Below are positions 53,491 to 64,000 of a DNA stretch of 64,000 bases, piece after piece; position 1 is the first letter of the stretch; every line of letters starts with the position of its first letter. The position numbers and the translations under genes were made by a program. The DNA comes from Pholis gunnellus (Eukaryota > Chordata > Actinopteri > Perciformes > Pholidae): positions 11,504,415 through 11,568,414 of the forward strand of contig OU342817.1 in NCBI GenBank assembly GCA_910591455.2. Direction: 5' to 3'. The notes below the pieces were generated by a model that was not told the DNA's origin, did no database searches, and saw only the letters and a program-made list of their open reading frames with translations.

Positions 53491-56400
53491 GGTGAGTTCA
53501 ATTTTGTTTTTGGCAACACTGTATGACATGCCTTAAAGACTTTGGGTCGATTGCTTGTCTACATCAGCTCTTACTTTTGAGTTTGAATAAAGTGTGATTT
53601 GCGACGGGGTGTGAGTTGTTTTCATTCATTCAATCATATAATACAGCAGTGGTTTCACATACACTTTGTCATTGGATGCATCGTTAATATATATTGATTA
53701 TTGCAGGTTTAATTAGCTTTTCTCAAGTTGCAGTGCACCAAACTATCTTGGCTACTGTCCATAACATTTTAGGATTAACAAATAAATGTATTCAAAAAAT
53801 GTCCCCAGCCACTGTCGTCATAGTCTGAGCCCTGACGCCACATTACCCCCTGAGACCGCACACCCGCTCACCATGCATTATGTGTTCCCAGACCAGTCCC
53901 TTAAACAGATGAGATGTGTGTTCCTGTGGACCCGACAGAAGTCGCCACCTCTCAGTGCTGCAGTGAAGAGGGAAAATAATGACATGTCATCTGATAATGG
54001 CTGCATTGCGGACAAACCAGCCCTTTTAATGGATTTATAATTAATGCTTGTGTGTTGGCCGATTCCACTGATGGCTGCAGAGAGGCAGGATAATGTTCTG
54101 GAACTACAAAGTCATTTTAGATCAGTGTGGATCAAGCCGAGGCCACAGAATCAGAGATAAGAGGTGCATTTTTATTCCATGAGAGGCGCTGGGCTGTCAG
54201 CTGCAGCCCAGAGAGCTTTTTTGTCTTTCCCCTCACAGTCAGGGCATTAGAGGCCAATGACTCTCCAGGCTGCTCAATACTTACCACTTAAAGGACTCAG
54301 GTTCATTATTGTTCATGTTTTGGGGTCAGTGATTCATGCCTGGATAGACACAGTCATAATTGGCCTGCATGAATGGGTGATTTTTCATTCAATACACGTA
54401 TATGCAGGCTTGTTACAAGCAGAGTCAGATAAGGGAGTTTGTGTATTGAGTTCTGAGGCTGTATTCTGGGCTTTTCTCCCTGAAAAGGATCATTTTTTAA
54501 TGTGCAGAGATGAAAGGCACAGGCAATAAAAGAGAGTTTTTTGGTGGCCATCTGATGTCCATACTGTACAATTACAGAGTCAAGAGGCTGGCTGATTCTT
54601 TGATATTTTTTAGATTTATTTCAATGTCTGTTGAGAATGTTTATATCAAGGTTAACTAGAGCATTGGCTCCTAAAGTGAGTACCACGGCGCCCTGGGGTG
54701 CCTTGAGGACATGACCAATGGTCCTGCAAGATGTATCATATAATTTCGATAACATTAAAATTAACTAAAAATGCAATGCACAATAAAATCGCTGTATTTA
54801 AACACTGCAGTTATGACACAACTAATGATGTAACAACCCGCTCAGTTATTCAGGAGCTCAGACACATCTGAGCAAGTGATGGAAAAACTTGACATGGCCA
54901 ACAGAGCTCAAAGGAATGCTGATACCGCTCAGCCCTCAACTCCGTCTCAGACGACCAACAAAAACTGTGGTACTGCGCGTTCCCAACATCATATATGTGA
55001 TCATATATGATTGATCTGCTCAAACAAGTTGTGAAACTGTCAGTGGAGTCAGACTTGTGGGTTTTTCTCTCTCTCTCCACCAAGATTGAGAAAAAGGAAA
55101 AGAAAGAAAAGAAATAACTTTTCACATATTAGCATATTAAATTGTATTTATTAATTCATAACTTAAGTTAATCTGCAGGGCACCTGTTGGCTGATTGAGA
55201 AATATATTGTTCCAATGTATGATTATATGATAGAATATGATACGATATAAATGTATCTAAAATGATTAAAACCATTAAGCATCTGTATATACACAGTATG
55301 TATAAAATAGTCATGGAACCGCCGAACAAGAGAGTGCTTACCTCTGCCAAGGCTGCACAAACGTTTACAATTTAAAGAAAAGAAATGTCAAGAAGATATT
55401 CATAGAAATACCGATAGCAACATCATGCTGACTGCTAGAGAATATCTATCCTGTGGATATAAAGGCTTGTTTTACAAGATAGATAGATATGGAGCTCCTT
55501 GGTGGAAGTCATATATAACTTGAAGGAAATGACAATGACATAGAATTTAATGCAATTAGAATAAGAGAAAAAAACATGTTTTTCACACATCAGGGAAACT
55601 ATCCACCTGACACAGAATCTTCCATTAAAGTTTCAATAGATCTCTGATTTCTAGTGAACGTCTGTCATGGCCGTCGTAGGGAGGTGAAGCTTGAATAAGT
55701 ACATCTTAACCGACGGAGGGTAAGTGATGGAATGTGATTATTTTTGATTAAATTCCTAGCTTTGGAGTTTTATCATTTCATTTTTATGCTTGATCAGTGA
55801 GGTTGGTGGCACAAACAACTGCAGATGTGGCATATCAATTAGCTCTGCAACTTCTGGCTTTTTGGTAGCCATTCGTTTATTTGTAACTTGCTTTAAGAGG
55901 GAGGTTGGTTTGATCAAAATCCATATTTGAAATGCAGTTCTTTACATGATATATGTTGCATGCGCTGGATTGTGCGTGCGACACTGTAGAAGTCATATTT
56001 ATATTTGTGTGGACGCACCTGTAGACTTCTTCCGCTAACACGCACACAAGCCCCGACTCTGCCCCTGAATCCCAAATGTCTTCCGCTTCATCACATAAAC
56101 TTATTTTCAGAGCTTTCGGATGCTGCGCCCTGCTTTGACGCACAACAGCAAGCTCACGCTTTATGACTGAGCGAGTGACAGGTGTGCAAATGTTTCCCTC
56201 TCTCATCTGTCTGAGGCCCGTCAGACTGGAATGAGAGGCGCCGGTGTCGACGCCGGTCAGTGAAACTTTCAGACACATTCACAGCCTTTTATCCTGTGTT
56301 GTTGAAACCATAATGTCAGCAGAGAACCCCGCACCCCCGCGCCAACATCTGAGAGAATATGTGTGCTTCATCTACATGACTTGCCACATTTCAGCATATG

Positions 56401-56600
56401 AGATAGACGGTTGCATCACTTAACTTCTCCAAAACAGCTCAAAGGCTTCATCACTTGACTGGCAAGAGCACGCTGCCATGGAGTACAGCAGTGACACGGC
56501 TCACGAGGCTTGTAATATGAAATGGGATTTTTTTTTTTTTTTTTGCAGTGACGGGTTGTGTTCTTGATGAGTTGAGGGTGGGGAAGAGTGTAACTCCTTC
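53491..56600. other. gene-poor sequence, possible regulatory patch
   Basis: No exon is supported. 53880-54260 has balanced composition, a TTTATAATTAATG string and no repeat character, so it is a candidate conserved noncoding element. 55960-56260 has somewhat more CpG; the minus-strand frame there (56278-55877) shows no domain. Confidence 0.4.
56528..56544. repeat. poly-T tract (17)
   Basis: Seventeen Ts. Confidence 0.93.
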
Positions 56601-56667
56601 ACTTAGCCTGCCCACATTTACCCATCCAGTCTGAGGGTTTTGAACAGACAACCTTTGAGCCGCTCAC

Positions 56668-56830
56668 CTTTAGGCAGACGTCGCTCATCTGCAGCGCTTT
56701 TTCTCGACCTGGTATCACATTCCGGGGCGAGGCACTCACGATGCTCCCAATGGAGATCCTTTCTAGGACGCGCACTCCTTCCTAGATCAAAAAGACTACA
56801 GCAACAATTTGGATGCTGCAAGCAACAAGC
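56668..56830 (-). promoter_or_regulatory. candidate distal first exon/promoter
   Basis: This is a CpG-rich patch with a good minus-strand donor, CTAAAG|GTGAGCG, at 56668. An ATTGG (inverted CCAAT) box sits near 56750. It lies 30.8 kb upstream of the brinp3 start codon on the same strand, so it could be an alternative first exon. A separate noncoding transcript or chance are alternatives. Confidence 0.22.
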
Positions 56831-57339
56831 ATAGAAAACACTTTTGTTTCAACTTTTCCCTCATGATGAACAAAGGACAACAAAACAAGCGGGGCATAAT
56901 TCCAAATTTAGCCCTTCAAACAGTTTTCACAGAGCAAGTATGAATTTTACATCTGTAGTTTTTATATTAGTTGCTATTTGAACTTCTTTTGCTCAAGATT
57001 TACTACAGTGAACATGTTTTATGTTTATTATTTATTCTTCTTAGAAGCGTAAAGATGTCACGTTTCTAACCTTCAGATTAAGGACAACAAAATCTCTGAC
57101 TAGACCTTGGATGCTTCTCTTTACTTTATTCTTTAAATAAAGACTGCTACATTTTAATATGCAAAAACACACGAGCACACAAATACAATACAACTTGATA
57201 CTGTTAGCTATATGTACATTCATTTCTTTACCTATTTTTGGACAGTTGCATTTTAAGTTGCACCAACCAATATTTCCATATTAACAGTGGATCAAATCCC
57301 TATGTGTAATTTAAAAAGCGGATGCGTGTAGTGACAAAC

Positions 57340-57850
57340 CCAGAGTGAATTATAACCCAAATCTGCGGTTCACGTCAGCTCAACAAAACGTTGTAGTGAC
57401 GTTCAGCTCTTTGTTTAGCAGCCACCAGCTTTACTGTTTGGTTCACTCTGACCGTTCCAGGCATATCAGGCAGCTGTTTTCAACAAAACAAAACGACTGT
57501 TCAATTTCACTGTTTTGGTTCACTCTCACAGCTCTTATAGTGTTGTTCTGGCCGCGCGCGGCAAGGAGCTATTTTTAGCCCCCAAAACCAACTCTACTCT
57601 ACCTGCTCAGCACCAAACAGCAGTTTGAACATAGCAAAGCATTTAGCAGCTACAGAGCCAAATAGTTTCTTCAAGAGCTTGTAGAGTCCAAAACAGAGCT
57701 AAAATAGAATGAATGTTGGACCAGAAAAACAAATCCAAATAAAAGCTATAATGTTGCTCATTAACTGCTGGATGTATGCAACCATTTGCAAATAAATTCT
57801 CCATAACTCTTAAAACGAGATGATATGGCAAACCTGAGTTTACAACACAG
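57340..57850 (+). repeat. interspersed repeat, degenerate
   Basis: Ordered strings such as GCAGCCACCAGCTTTACTG, GCGGCAAGGAGCTATTTTT, CAGAGCTAAAATAGAATGAATG and AAATTCTCCATAACTCTTAAA followed by GATATGGCAA are typical of a repeat seen across percomorph genomes. I cannot give it a class with confidence. Confidence 0.5.
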
Positions 57851-60830
57851 AGGAGGTTGCTTTGAATACAAAAATATGCCTAACTCATTAGCATTCATTG
57901 TATTTCCAAATACTGTTTTGTAGTAACTCCAATAATATGTAGTATAATAGTCCTGTACTGTAATTAATCAAACTATTTTTAGCTGTTCTATAACACATCA
58001 TACATTTTCTCTGTCAAATAATGACAGGCCTTGTTTAAGAAAAGCTGAATTAAGAATTTTCTGATTGATGGAGTATATCTTCGGTCTCATACATCGCTGG
58101 ATTAATAAAGCTATTACAGATTTGACCTTAAAGGAACTTGGATGTCCTATTTTAACTTAAAGGTATGACACTATATATTTATATATTCTTTTATAAAATA
58201 AGGCTGAGCACTAATTATTTTGAAGTTGCATCCATAACATTACAGATACTGTATATTTACTGCACCTACACATCTGTTTCTATCATTTCCTATATGCCAG
58301 TCCTTTTGTAATGTCTTCCTATTAAAACAGCATCATGCTTTCACATAAATATCATAAAAAGTAATAAAAACTGATCTTATAATAAAAAACTTTAGAGGTA
58401 GTTGTAACACAAACGTATCTCTGCAGAGGAAACAACACACTGTAAGGTTTAATATCTTTGTATGGGTTGTTGTTTAGACTGAGTTAACTTCCAGAGTATT
58501 AGTCGCTCCTTGTTTTCTCTCAGCAGAATCTAAAACAGCCATGTGTGATAGAAGTCTGGAAAACTTCATTACAGTTTGTTGAAAGCTTAAATAGATATGC
58601 AGATTGCTTTAACTTGCATAAGCGTGTGCTCAAAAGCAGACAAGCTCTAACGATAGACTTCAGTGTAGGATGAAAACTTAATTGTTGAATCACTCCGACA
58701 GAGTCGACCGGCCGAGCAAACATTATCGACTGCATGCAAAACGCGTCTTGTTTATCAGTTGTCAAAAAGTCCTGGCTGAAAAAAAGACATCACGTTTAGA
58801 TTGAAGGTTTAAAGCTGATCTGAACGATTGCTCTCCGGTCTTCTGTCAGTGAGTTATGTGGCTGCATTTTGAATATCTATGCAACTGATCTATTCCTTCT
58901 TTGGATAGCAAACACCTGAATTACTTATTCATTACTCAAGTGACTAATTCACTTTGCCAAAAAAATGTATTTGCCACAAACTGACATTTTCAGAACGAGT
59001 GGTCTCTGCAAGTCGTGTGAATTAAATAGAGTGAATATTCGAGGCTGAATGTTTTTCCTGCCTGTTAATTAGTTCTTATAACAGGAATGTGTGAAATGAA
59101 GGGTGTCCTCTATCACACCCAGAGTTAATCTCCCTGAATATTAGGAGGGAGGTAGCTCGACAGGTCCCTCATGGACTCGCATGAATACCAAAGATGGACT
59201 TTTTGAAGTGGAGAAGAATGCCTCACCTATCTAATTTCCTGTTGGTTTTTTTTGTGATAGTGGTTTTTGCCATTGAAAGTATATCACATCATATGTTGAA
59301 TCCCCCCCCCTTCACTCAGACAGACAAAGAAACAAAAAGAAAAGAAAGAAACTAGCGGACTGATTCACAAGTCATTGATTGGATTCATAAGCGAGCTCTG
59401 ACGTGCTTCTGCCTCGTCTTCTGCCTCAGTTGGCCACACTCTGAGTTATTCAATTGGTAAACCACACAGTGTTTTTCTTTTACCCTTGACTTAAAACGGA
59501 GAAGATTGTGTCCTGAAGACAAATGAGGCTGACTGCGGGCACAGAATGAAAGGTTTTGTTTAATCTTGGCCTTGGATACAATCTAAGTGGGTTAATTAGG
59601 GCAAAACACCACTCCTTCCACCACAGGGAAGATGCTGTGTTGATACATCAAGGGTACAATTTGAAATGCATGGTTATGGTGATGATTTGCATGGATGCTT
59701 TTTAAGTTAAAAATATAATCTCAAAAACAGAAAGTGAAGGCATTAATACCTTTCCATCCAATGTCCAACTTGTCTCAATTTGCTTGGAGGAAGCTGTTCA
59801 GTAACAAGTGACCAAAGACTTGAAAGCAGATTACAACTCAACACAACCACTTCAGCTGATAGACCGTGTCTGAACTGTGAAACAAACTTTGTCACTGGTT
59901 TGCCTTTGAGGACTAACGAAGAACTGAAAGAAAAGAAAAAGTACTGAAATGTGTACGACTATGAATTCTATGACGTTAAAAGCTCTGATCTGATCAGTTG
60001 CTCAAGGACAAATCATCAAAAGTGTACAAACAGAAGACACAAAAGAGGAGTGAATCATGCTTACATGTCTGCTGACTCAGCAGGGTTAACATTAAGGGAC
60101 AAGGAGAATAAATACTTGAAAGGAATAGAGAATGCCCAAGAGCATTATTTTTATTCCATTATGTTCTTATATTTTGAATTATGAACTGCCTTTTTTTTTT
60201 GTCCCTTAACATATATAGTGTCCCCCCCAATGTTAAAACAAAACCTTCGTCCAGCGTGCCCCCCCTGCTAGAAGTCTCGTGCGACCCTTGGATATTCTCT
60301 CTAGCTCCGACACTGAGGAACACACGCATGAATACAGGAAGAATATGGATTTATTTTGCATCCATGACCTTTGTCATTGTGAAGACACGTTGTAAAGATA
60401 GTGTTTGAAGTGAGTGTGTGGGTGTGAATAGTACACTTTTCCAGTGTCCTTCAGCCTCCATATGTGCATGGCTGTGAATCACCAGGTATGCTTTTGTTTT
60501 CCAGTTACAAAGCACCATACAGCCACATTTACATTGGTACATTGTGAAAAGATTGACACCACTAGAGAGATTATAGAAGGTCATTTTTGACATTACAGCA
60601 AGACTATTTACATTGGCTTGAATTCAACATTTCATTTGTCAGAGGGAGTTGTACGGGCTCTCTTTAATGTGCTACCTCTTTGACCTACTCTTCTTCACTC
60701 TTCTACTCCCAGAGAAAGGTTGTGCTACATGCTGGGAATTAAGATTCACCAACATTCTACACTTTGTTAGACTATGCACGTTTGCGAGGGGCTGCTGGAG
60801 CCTGTCCCAGCATGCATTGAGCTTTTTCCT
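57851..60830. other. gene-poor sequence, no gene found
   Basis: No exon is seen. 60210-60330 has a repeat-like look (C-runs, GTGCGACCCTTGG, CTAGCTCCGACACTG). Confidence 0.5.
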
Positions 60831-61015
60831 GCCACACCCTCCGACTGGTCACATGTCTCTCACAAGGCTAACACATGCAGTACACATAGGAAAACATGTA
60901 CATTAACATTTATAGGCAATTTAGAGTCTCCGGGCCAATTCATCAAACCTGCATGTCATTGGTCTGCGGGAGGAAACACTCGAGCACCTGTGAGACATGT
61001 GAAACGGGTGGAATG
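60831..61015 (+). repeat. interspersed repeat fragment (GGCAATTTAGAGTCTCC)
   Basis: GGCAATTTAGAGTCTCCGGG, ACCTGCATGTCATTGGTCTG and CGGGAGGAAAC are, in this order, hallmark strings of a repeat very widespread in fish genomes. It is a truncated, mutated copy. Confidence 0.6.
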
Positions 61016-62999
61016 GATTTGATGATCATTCAGTAAATTGCAGCTAATTCAACTGTATTTTGCGTCTCTTTATAAGCATTCTTATGTTTTGTATCTCTGC
61101 CTTTCCGATGTTTAAAGTGTCCAATATCTTACCGATTGCATGGTCTGCTACTGAAGTCCGACACTGCTGCGGATGAATGGATGAAAAGTGCCGCGCTCAA
61201 GGGCACTTTAATTTTAACACAAGGAGCACAAGATTCTTTTTCAGTTGCTTTCCGCACTCATGTCCTCAGCCGATAGAGACATCCAAATCATCACACTCCC
61301 ATATATAAGCCTCATTCTCTAACCTCTAGGCTACTGTAGCTGCTAACAGTCTGTATCCAGCACCTGATTCCTACCATAGTCCGCTCTGCTGCAGCCATGA
61401 ACACATTAGCAGTTTTCTAGAATCATTGGGGTACTTCACCATAATGCAGGTGCACTTTATATTACATGAAGTTGTACAAAATGGCAGAGTAAATGCTGTG
61501 AAGTTTAGAGGTGGTGGATAGTACACATACAGAAAGTTACTCACATCATTATCTGTTGAACTTTCATGACCGTTCCTTGATTTAGCAGTGAGCACTTGTG
61601 CAATAGATGGTCTGTTTAAAAAAATAATAATTCAGACCTTGAGGACACGTAGTTAACATAAGAAACCAAATCTGAACTGAAAAGATGTTTTCTATATCTA
61701 ACATGTCCTAATGTAGCTAATGACAGGATTGCATATCCTGTGTCGTATTTCTGGAACTTAGTAATTTAAATAAATTAAATATAATCATGACTAACTGTAA
61801 TTAGTGTGAGGTCAGTGACCATTTGATTCCCATAATGCGAATACGGTATTTCATGTATTAATACTTGACAAGGCTGCTGATATGTACACATGGTAGCATG
61901 GTAATTTACGTATTTCATTAAGAGTAATGACATACGCACTCACAGGGTCAGTGTGATATAGTGAGGGGTTGAGTCCATAAATGTGAACCCACGTTCACTG
62001 TCTTCTCTTCACTAACCTATTGTCTAATTACAGTAATATGAAACTACACATTGTGTGCTGGTATTAACTTTATGTTGGATATAATTACAATAAGAAGCAC
62101 ACTGTAAACAAGCCACAATTTGCTTCATGGGGTTTTCAAAACTGCCTCGTGCACATTCATGGTAATCAGCCAGGATCAGCCTACACTTTGATCGCTGGTG
62201 ATTCTAATGATGTTCTTAACCATCACAGGTCACTACGACAGCACATTAAGTCGCTTTCTTATTCATTATAAACACTTTAATGAGACCCAAATGAATTGTG
62301 TTAACTAGAGCACAAGCTATTCAGAATAATTAATAAGATATAAGTACTGCATAGTGGGCTGGCGATGTTGAAAACTGTGCCGTAAACATTATGATGCATT
62401 CTATAACGTAATACGGTTTGCTGTTATTAGCTGCTGTAAGAGGATTGAGGTCCCTGGTACAATCTAAGGTGTCTCTAAAGGTTGGACATTAAGGTTTACA
62501 AACCCAATTTAAACACAGCTAACGAATCAAAGAGCTTTAAGTGTTCGCCTCTACTAAGTATGAAACTACTGTATCGTTCAGAGCAGAGCGGGAGAGCTGG
62601 CCTGTAATGATGTTACTGTCATCATCTCTACGGTGAACAACAGGCCATTCACTAAGCCCCGCCCCCCTTTGTTACTGCTGCTTCACCTGTCAAGCTGTCC
62701 GCTCCACGGTACATGTACCAGTATGCAGTTTACAGTAATTACAACAGCAGATTTTCCACTCGTAATTCTAATGTTGCATTCACAGCATCGGGCAGACGGC
62801 AGACGGAAAACACCTTCTGGATGGCACAGCAAAAATAAACAAACAACCTGTAAGAATGACAGTAAGGAAAAACTAGCTTTGGTGACGGAATAAAATATAT
62901 TAAATAAATGTGTTTTTGTGCCTACTATTTTATGTAATTATTCTAGTAATGTTTGTATAAAAGTCAGCTTTCTCCTAATTTTCTGATGCAAACTTAAAC
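61016..62999. other. gene-poor sequence, no gene found
   Basis: AT-rich with short frames only. I see no recognisable element except a CCCCGCCCCCC string near 62657. Confidence 0.5.
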
Positions 63000-63600
63000 A
63001 ACTTTCTGCGGTGTGAGCGAGCTATCTCTAACATCTGGTTATAAATTCTGTGGCAGAGGACGGCAAAAAGGTAAAAATGCTTTAACTTTGGAAGGCAGTG
63101 CCGTCTAACGTATAAGCGCTGCCGGTACTCTGCCGCCCTCAACTAATTGTACCGTCCTGCATGTCATCCACTGACATAATATTGTGTTTGCCTGATTCCA
63201 TGTGAAATCAGCATTACTCCTTGGGTTTTTTATGGGTTTTTGGTTAGATGCCTGAAATAAGGTTTGCGGTTAACACAAGCTGAAGATATTTTAACGTTTT
63301 TTTCTGCGATATAGAATACGTCAGTAAATACCGCTCTTGTGAGTTGGAATATTGAGGCTTTTATGCGGTTGCTAAAACGTGGCTAAATTAGACTAAAAGA
63401 CGTTCATTTGGGAAGATTATCTTGCTGAGCAAAACTTGTAAGTACCATAAACGTTTGTTTGCTACAGAGCTTATTTCCTGCAATAATCCAAAATCCAGTG
63501 GAAAAATCCCATTGGCTTTTTGTCGAGGGAAACAGTGCCAATTTCCGGGGTTGGCCTACAAAAATATGTCATCCCTGCACCGCTCTATTCTTAAATCTTT
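63000..63600 (+). repeat. interspersed repeat, degenerate
   Basis: The segment AATCCAAAATCCAGTGG, ATCCCATTGGCTTTTTGTCG, GGGTTGGCCTACAAAAATAT and GTCATCCCTGCACC matches, from memory, a common fish repeat. The CpG-richer flank from 63000 may belong to it. The overlapping frame at 63422-63757 is therefore unlikely to be a gene. Confidence 0.5.
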
Positions 63601-64000
63601 GAACATGTATTTAGTAAGACTGGAGCTTTACGATGTTAACAATGTGCTTCACCCCATACTGAGACATTTCTCATGTTCAGACAAAACACGCTGCTCAGAA
63701 TCAAACGCAGAGACCACAGTGTTCCCCGTAGGAGTTTCCAGTTTGACCGTTGGTTAGTTTTATCTGTGACCTGGTTTCTGTGCATATTAATCACGCCTCC
63801 ATCCTCGTACGCTCACAGGCAGAGGGATTTCACAGATAACAGTCTGTTTATAGTACACTGATAATTGCCGCAATGTGTTTCACAGACCATCAGCCAAATG
63901 ATTCACTCTAATTAGACTTGCCTCTTACAATGTGAGAGCGGGAGAACTGAACTTTTAGAGATTGTAAGCTATTGGAATGACAGACAGAGAGGAAAGGGGA
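63601..64000. other. unassigned end of window
   Basis: No feature is recognised in the last 400 bases. Confidence 0.5.

Noticed and set aside
55877..56278. 133-codon minus-strand frame
   Set aside because: No domain, no convincing splice sites, and nearby CpG content alone is not evidence of coding.
63422..63757. 111-codon plus-strand frame near the window end
   Set aside because: Its first half falls in a degenerate repeat I recognise; no domain is visible.

Overview
This is eukaryotic DNA, almost certainly from a teleost fish and probably a percomorph. The main evidence is one spliced vertebrate gene with consensus GT-AG introns. Long (AC)n tracts, AT-rich spacer DNA and many degraded dispersed repeats of types familiar from fish genomes support this. 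I see no bacterial-style operon, rRNA, convincing tRNA or CRISPR array.

The only gene I can read completely lies on the minus strand. It is a BRINP-family gene (BMP/retinoic-acid-inducible neural-specific protein), best matched to BRINP3. Seven coding exons run from 25859 down to 9075. The splice phases close exactly and give 2373 nt including the stop, or 790 residues. The product has a signal peptide, a MACPF core carrying the YGTH...GG signature, a cysteine-rich segment and a large conserved C-terminal domain. A short 5' intron (25892-26047) and a CpG-richer leader and promoter area near 26050-26420 are inferred. The coding part fits in 16.8 kb, which is small for a BRINP gene.

Left of the gene (1-9000) is mostly unassigned sequence. 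It contains one coding-looking minus-strand segment with both splice signals (5707-5982), a CpG-rich patch open in several frames (about 8045-8340) and a foldback-type repeat (6540-6901). I cannot name the gene, if any, that these belong to.

Right of the gene (26.7-64 kb) is a gene-poor stretch with no exon I can support. It holds microsatellites, homopolymers, old interspersed repeats and a few patches that could be regulatory DNA. A CpG-rich patch at 56640-56830 has a good minus-strand splice donor and could be a distal first exon.

The most notable observations are: (1) a 35-unit TG tract ending 17 nt before the 3' splice site of brinp3 coding exon 2, a layout resembling CFTR exon 9; (2) a foldback/MITE-like family with at least nine copies here, the clearest with arms of about 130 bp at 46214-46742; (3) several repeat pairs visible within the window; (4) the unidentified exon-like segment at 5707-5982.
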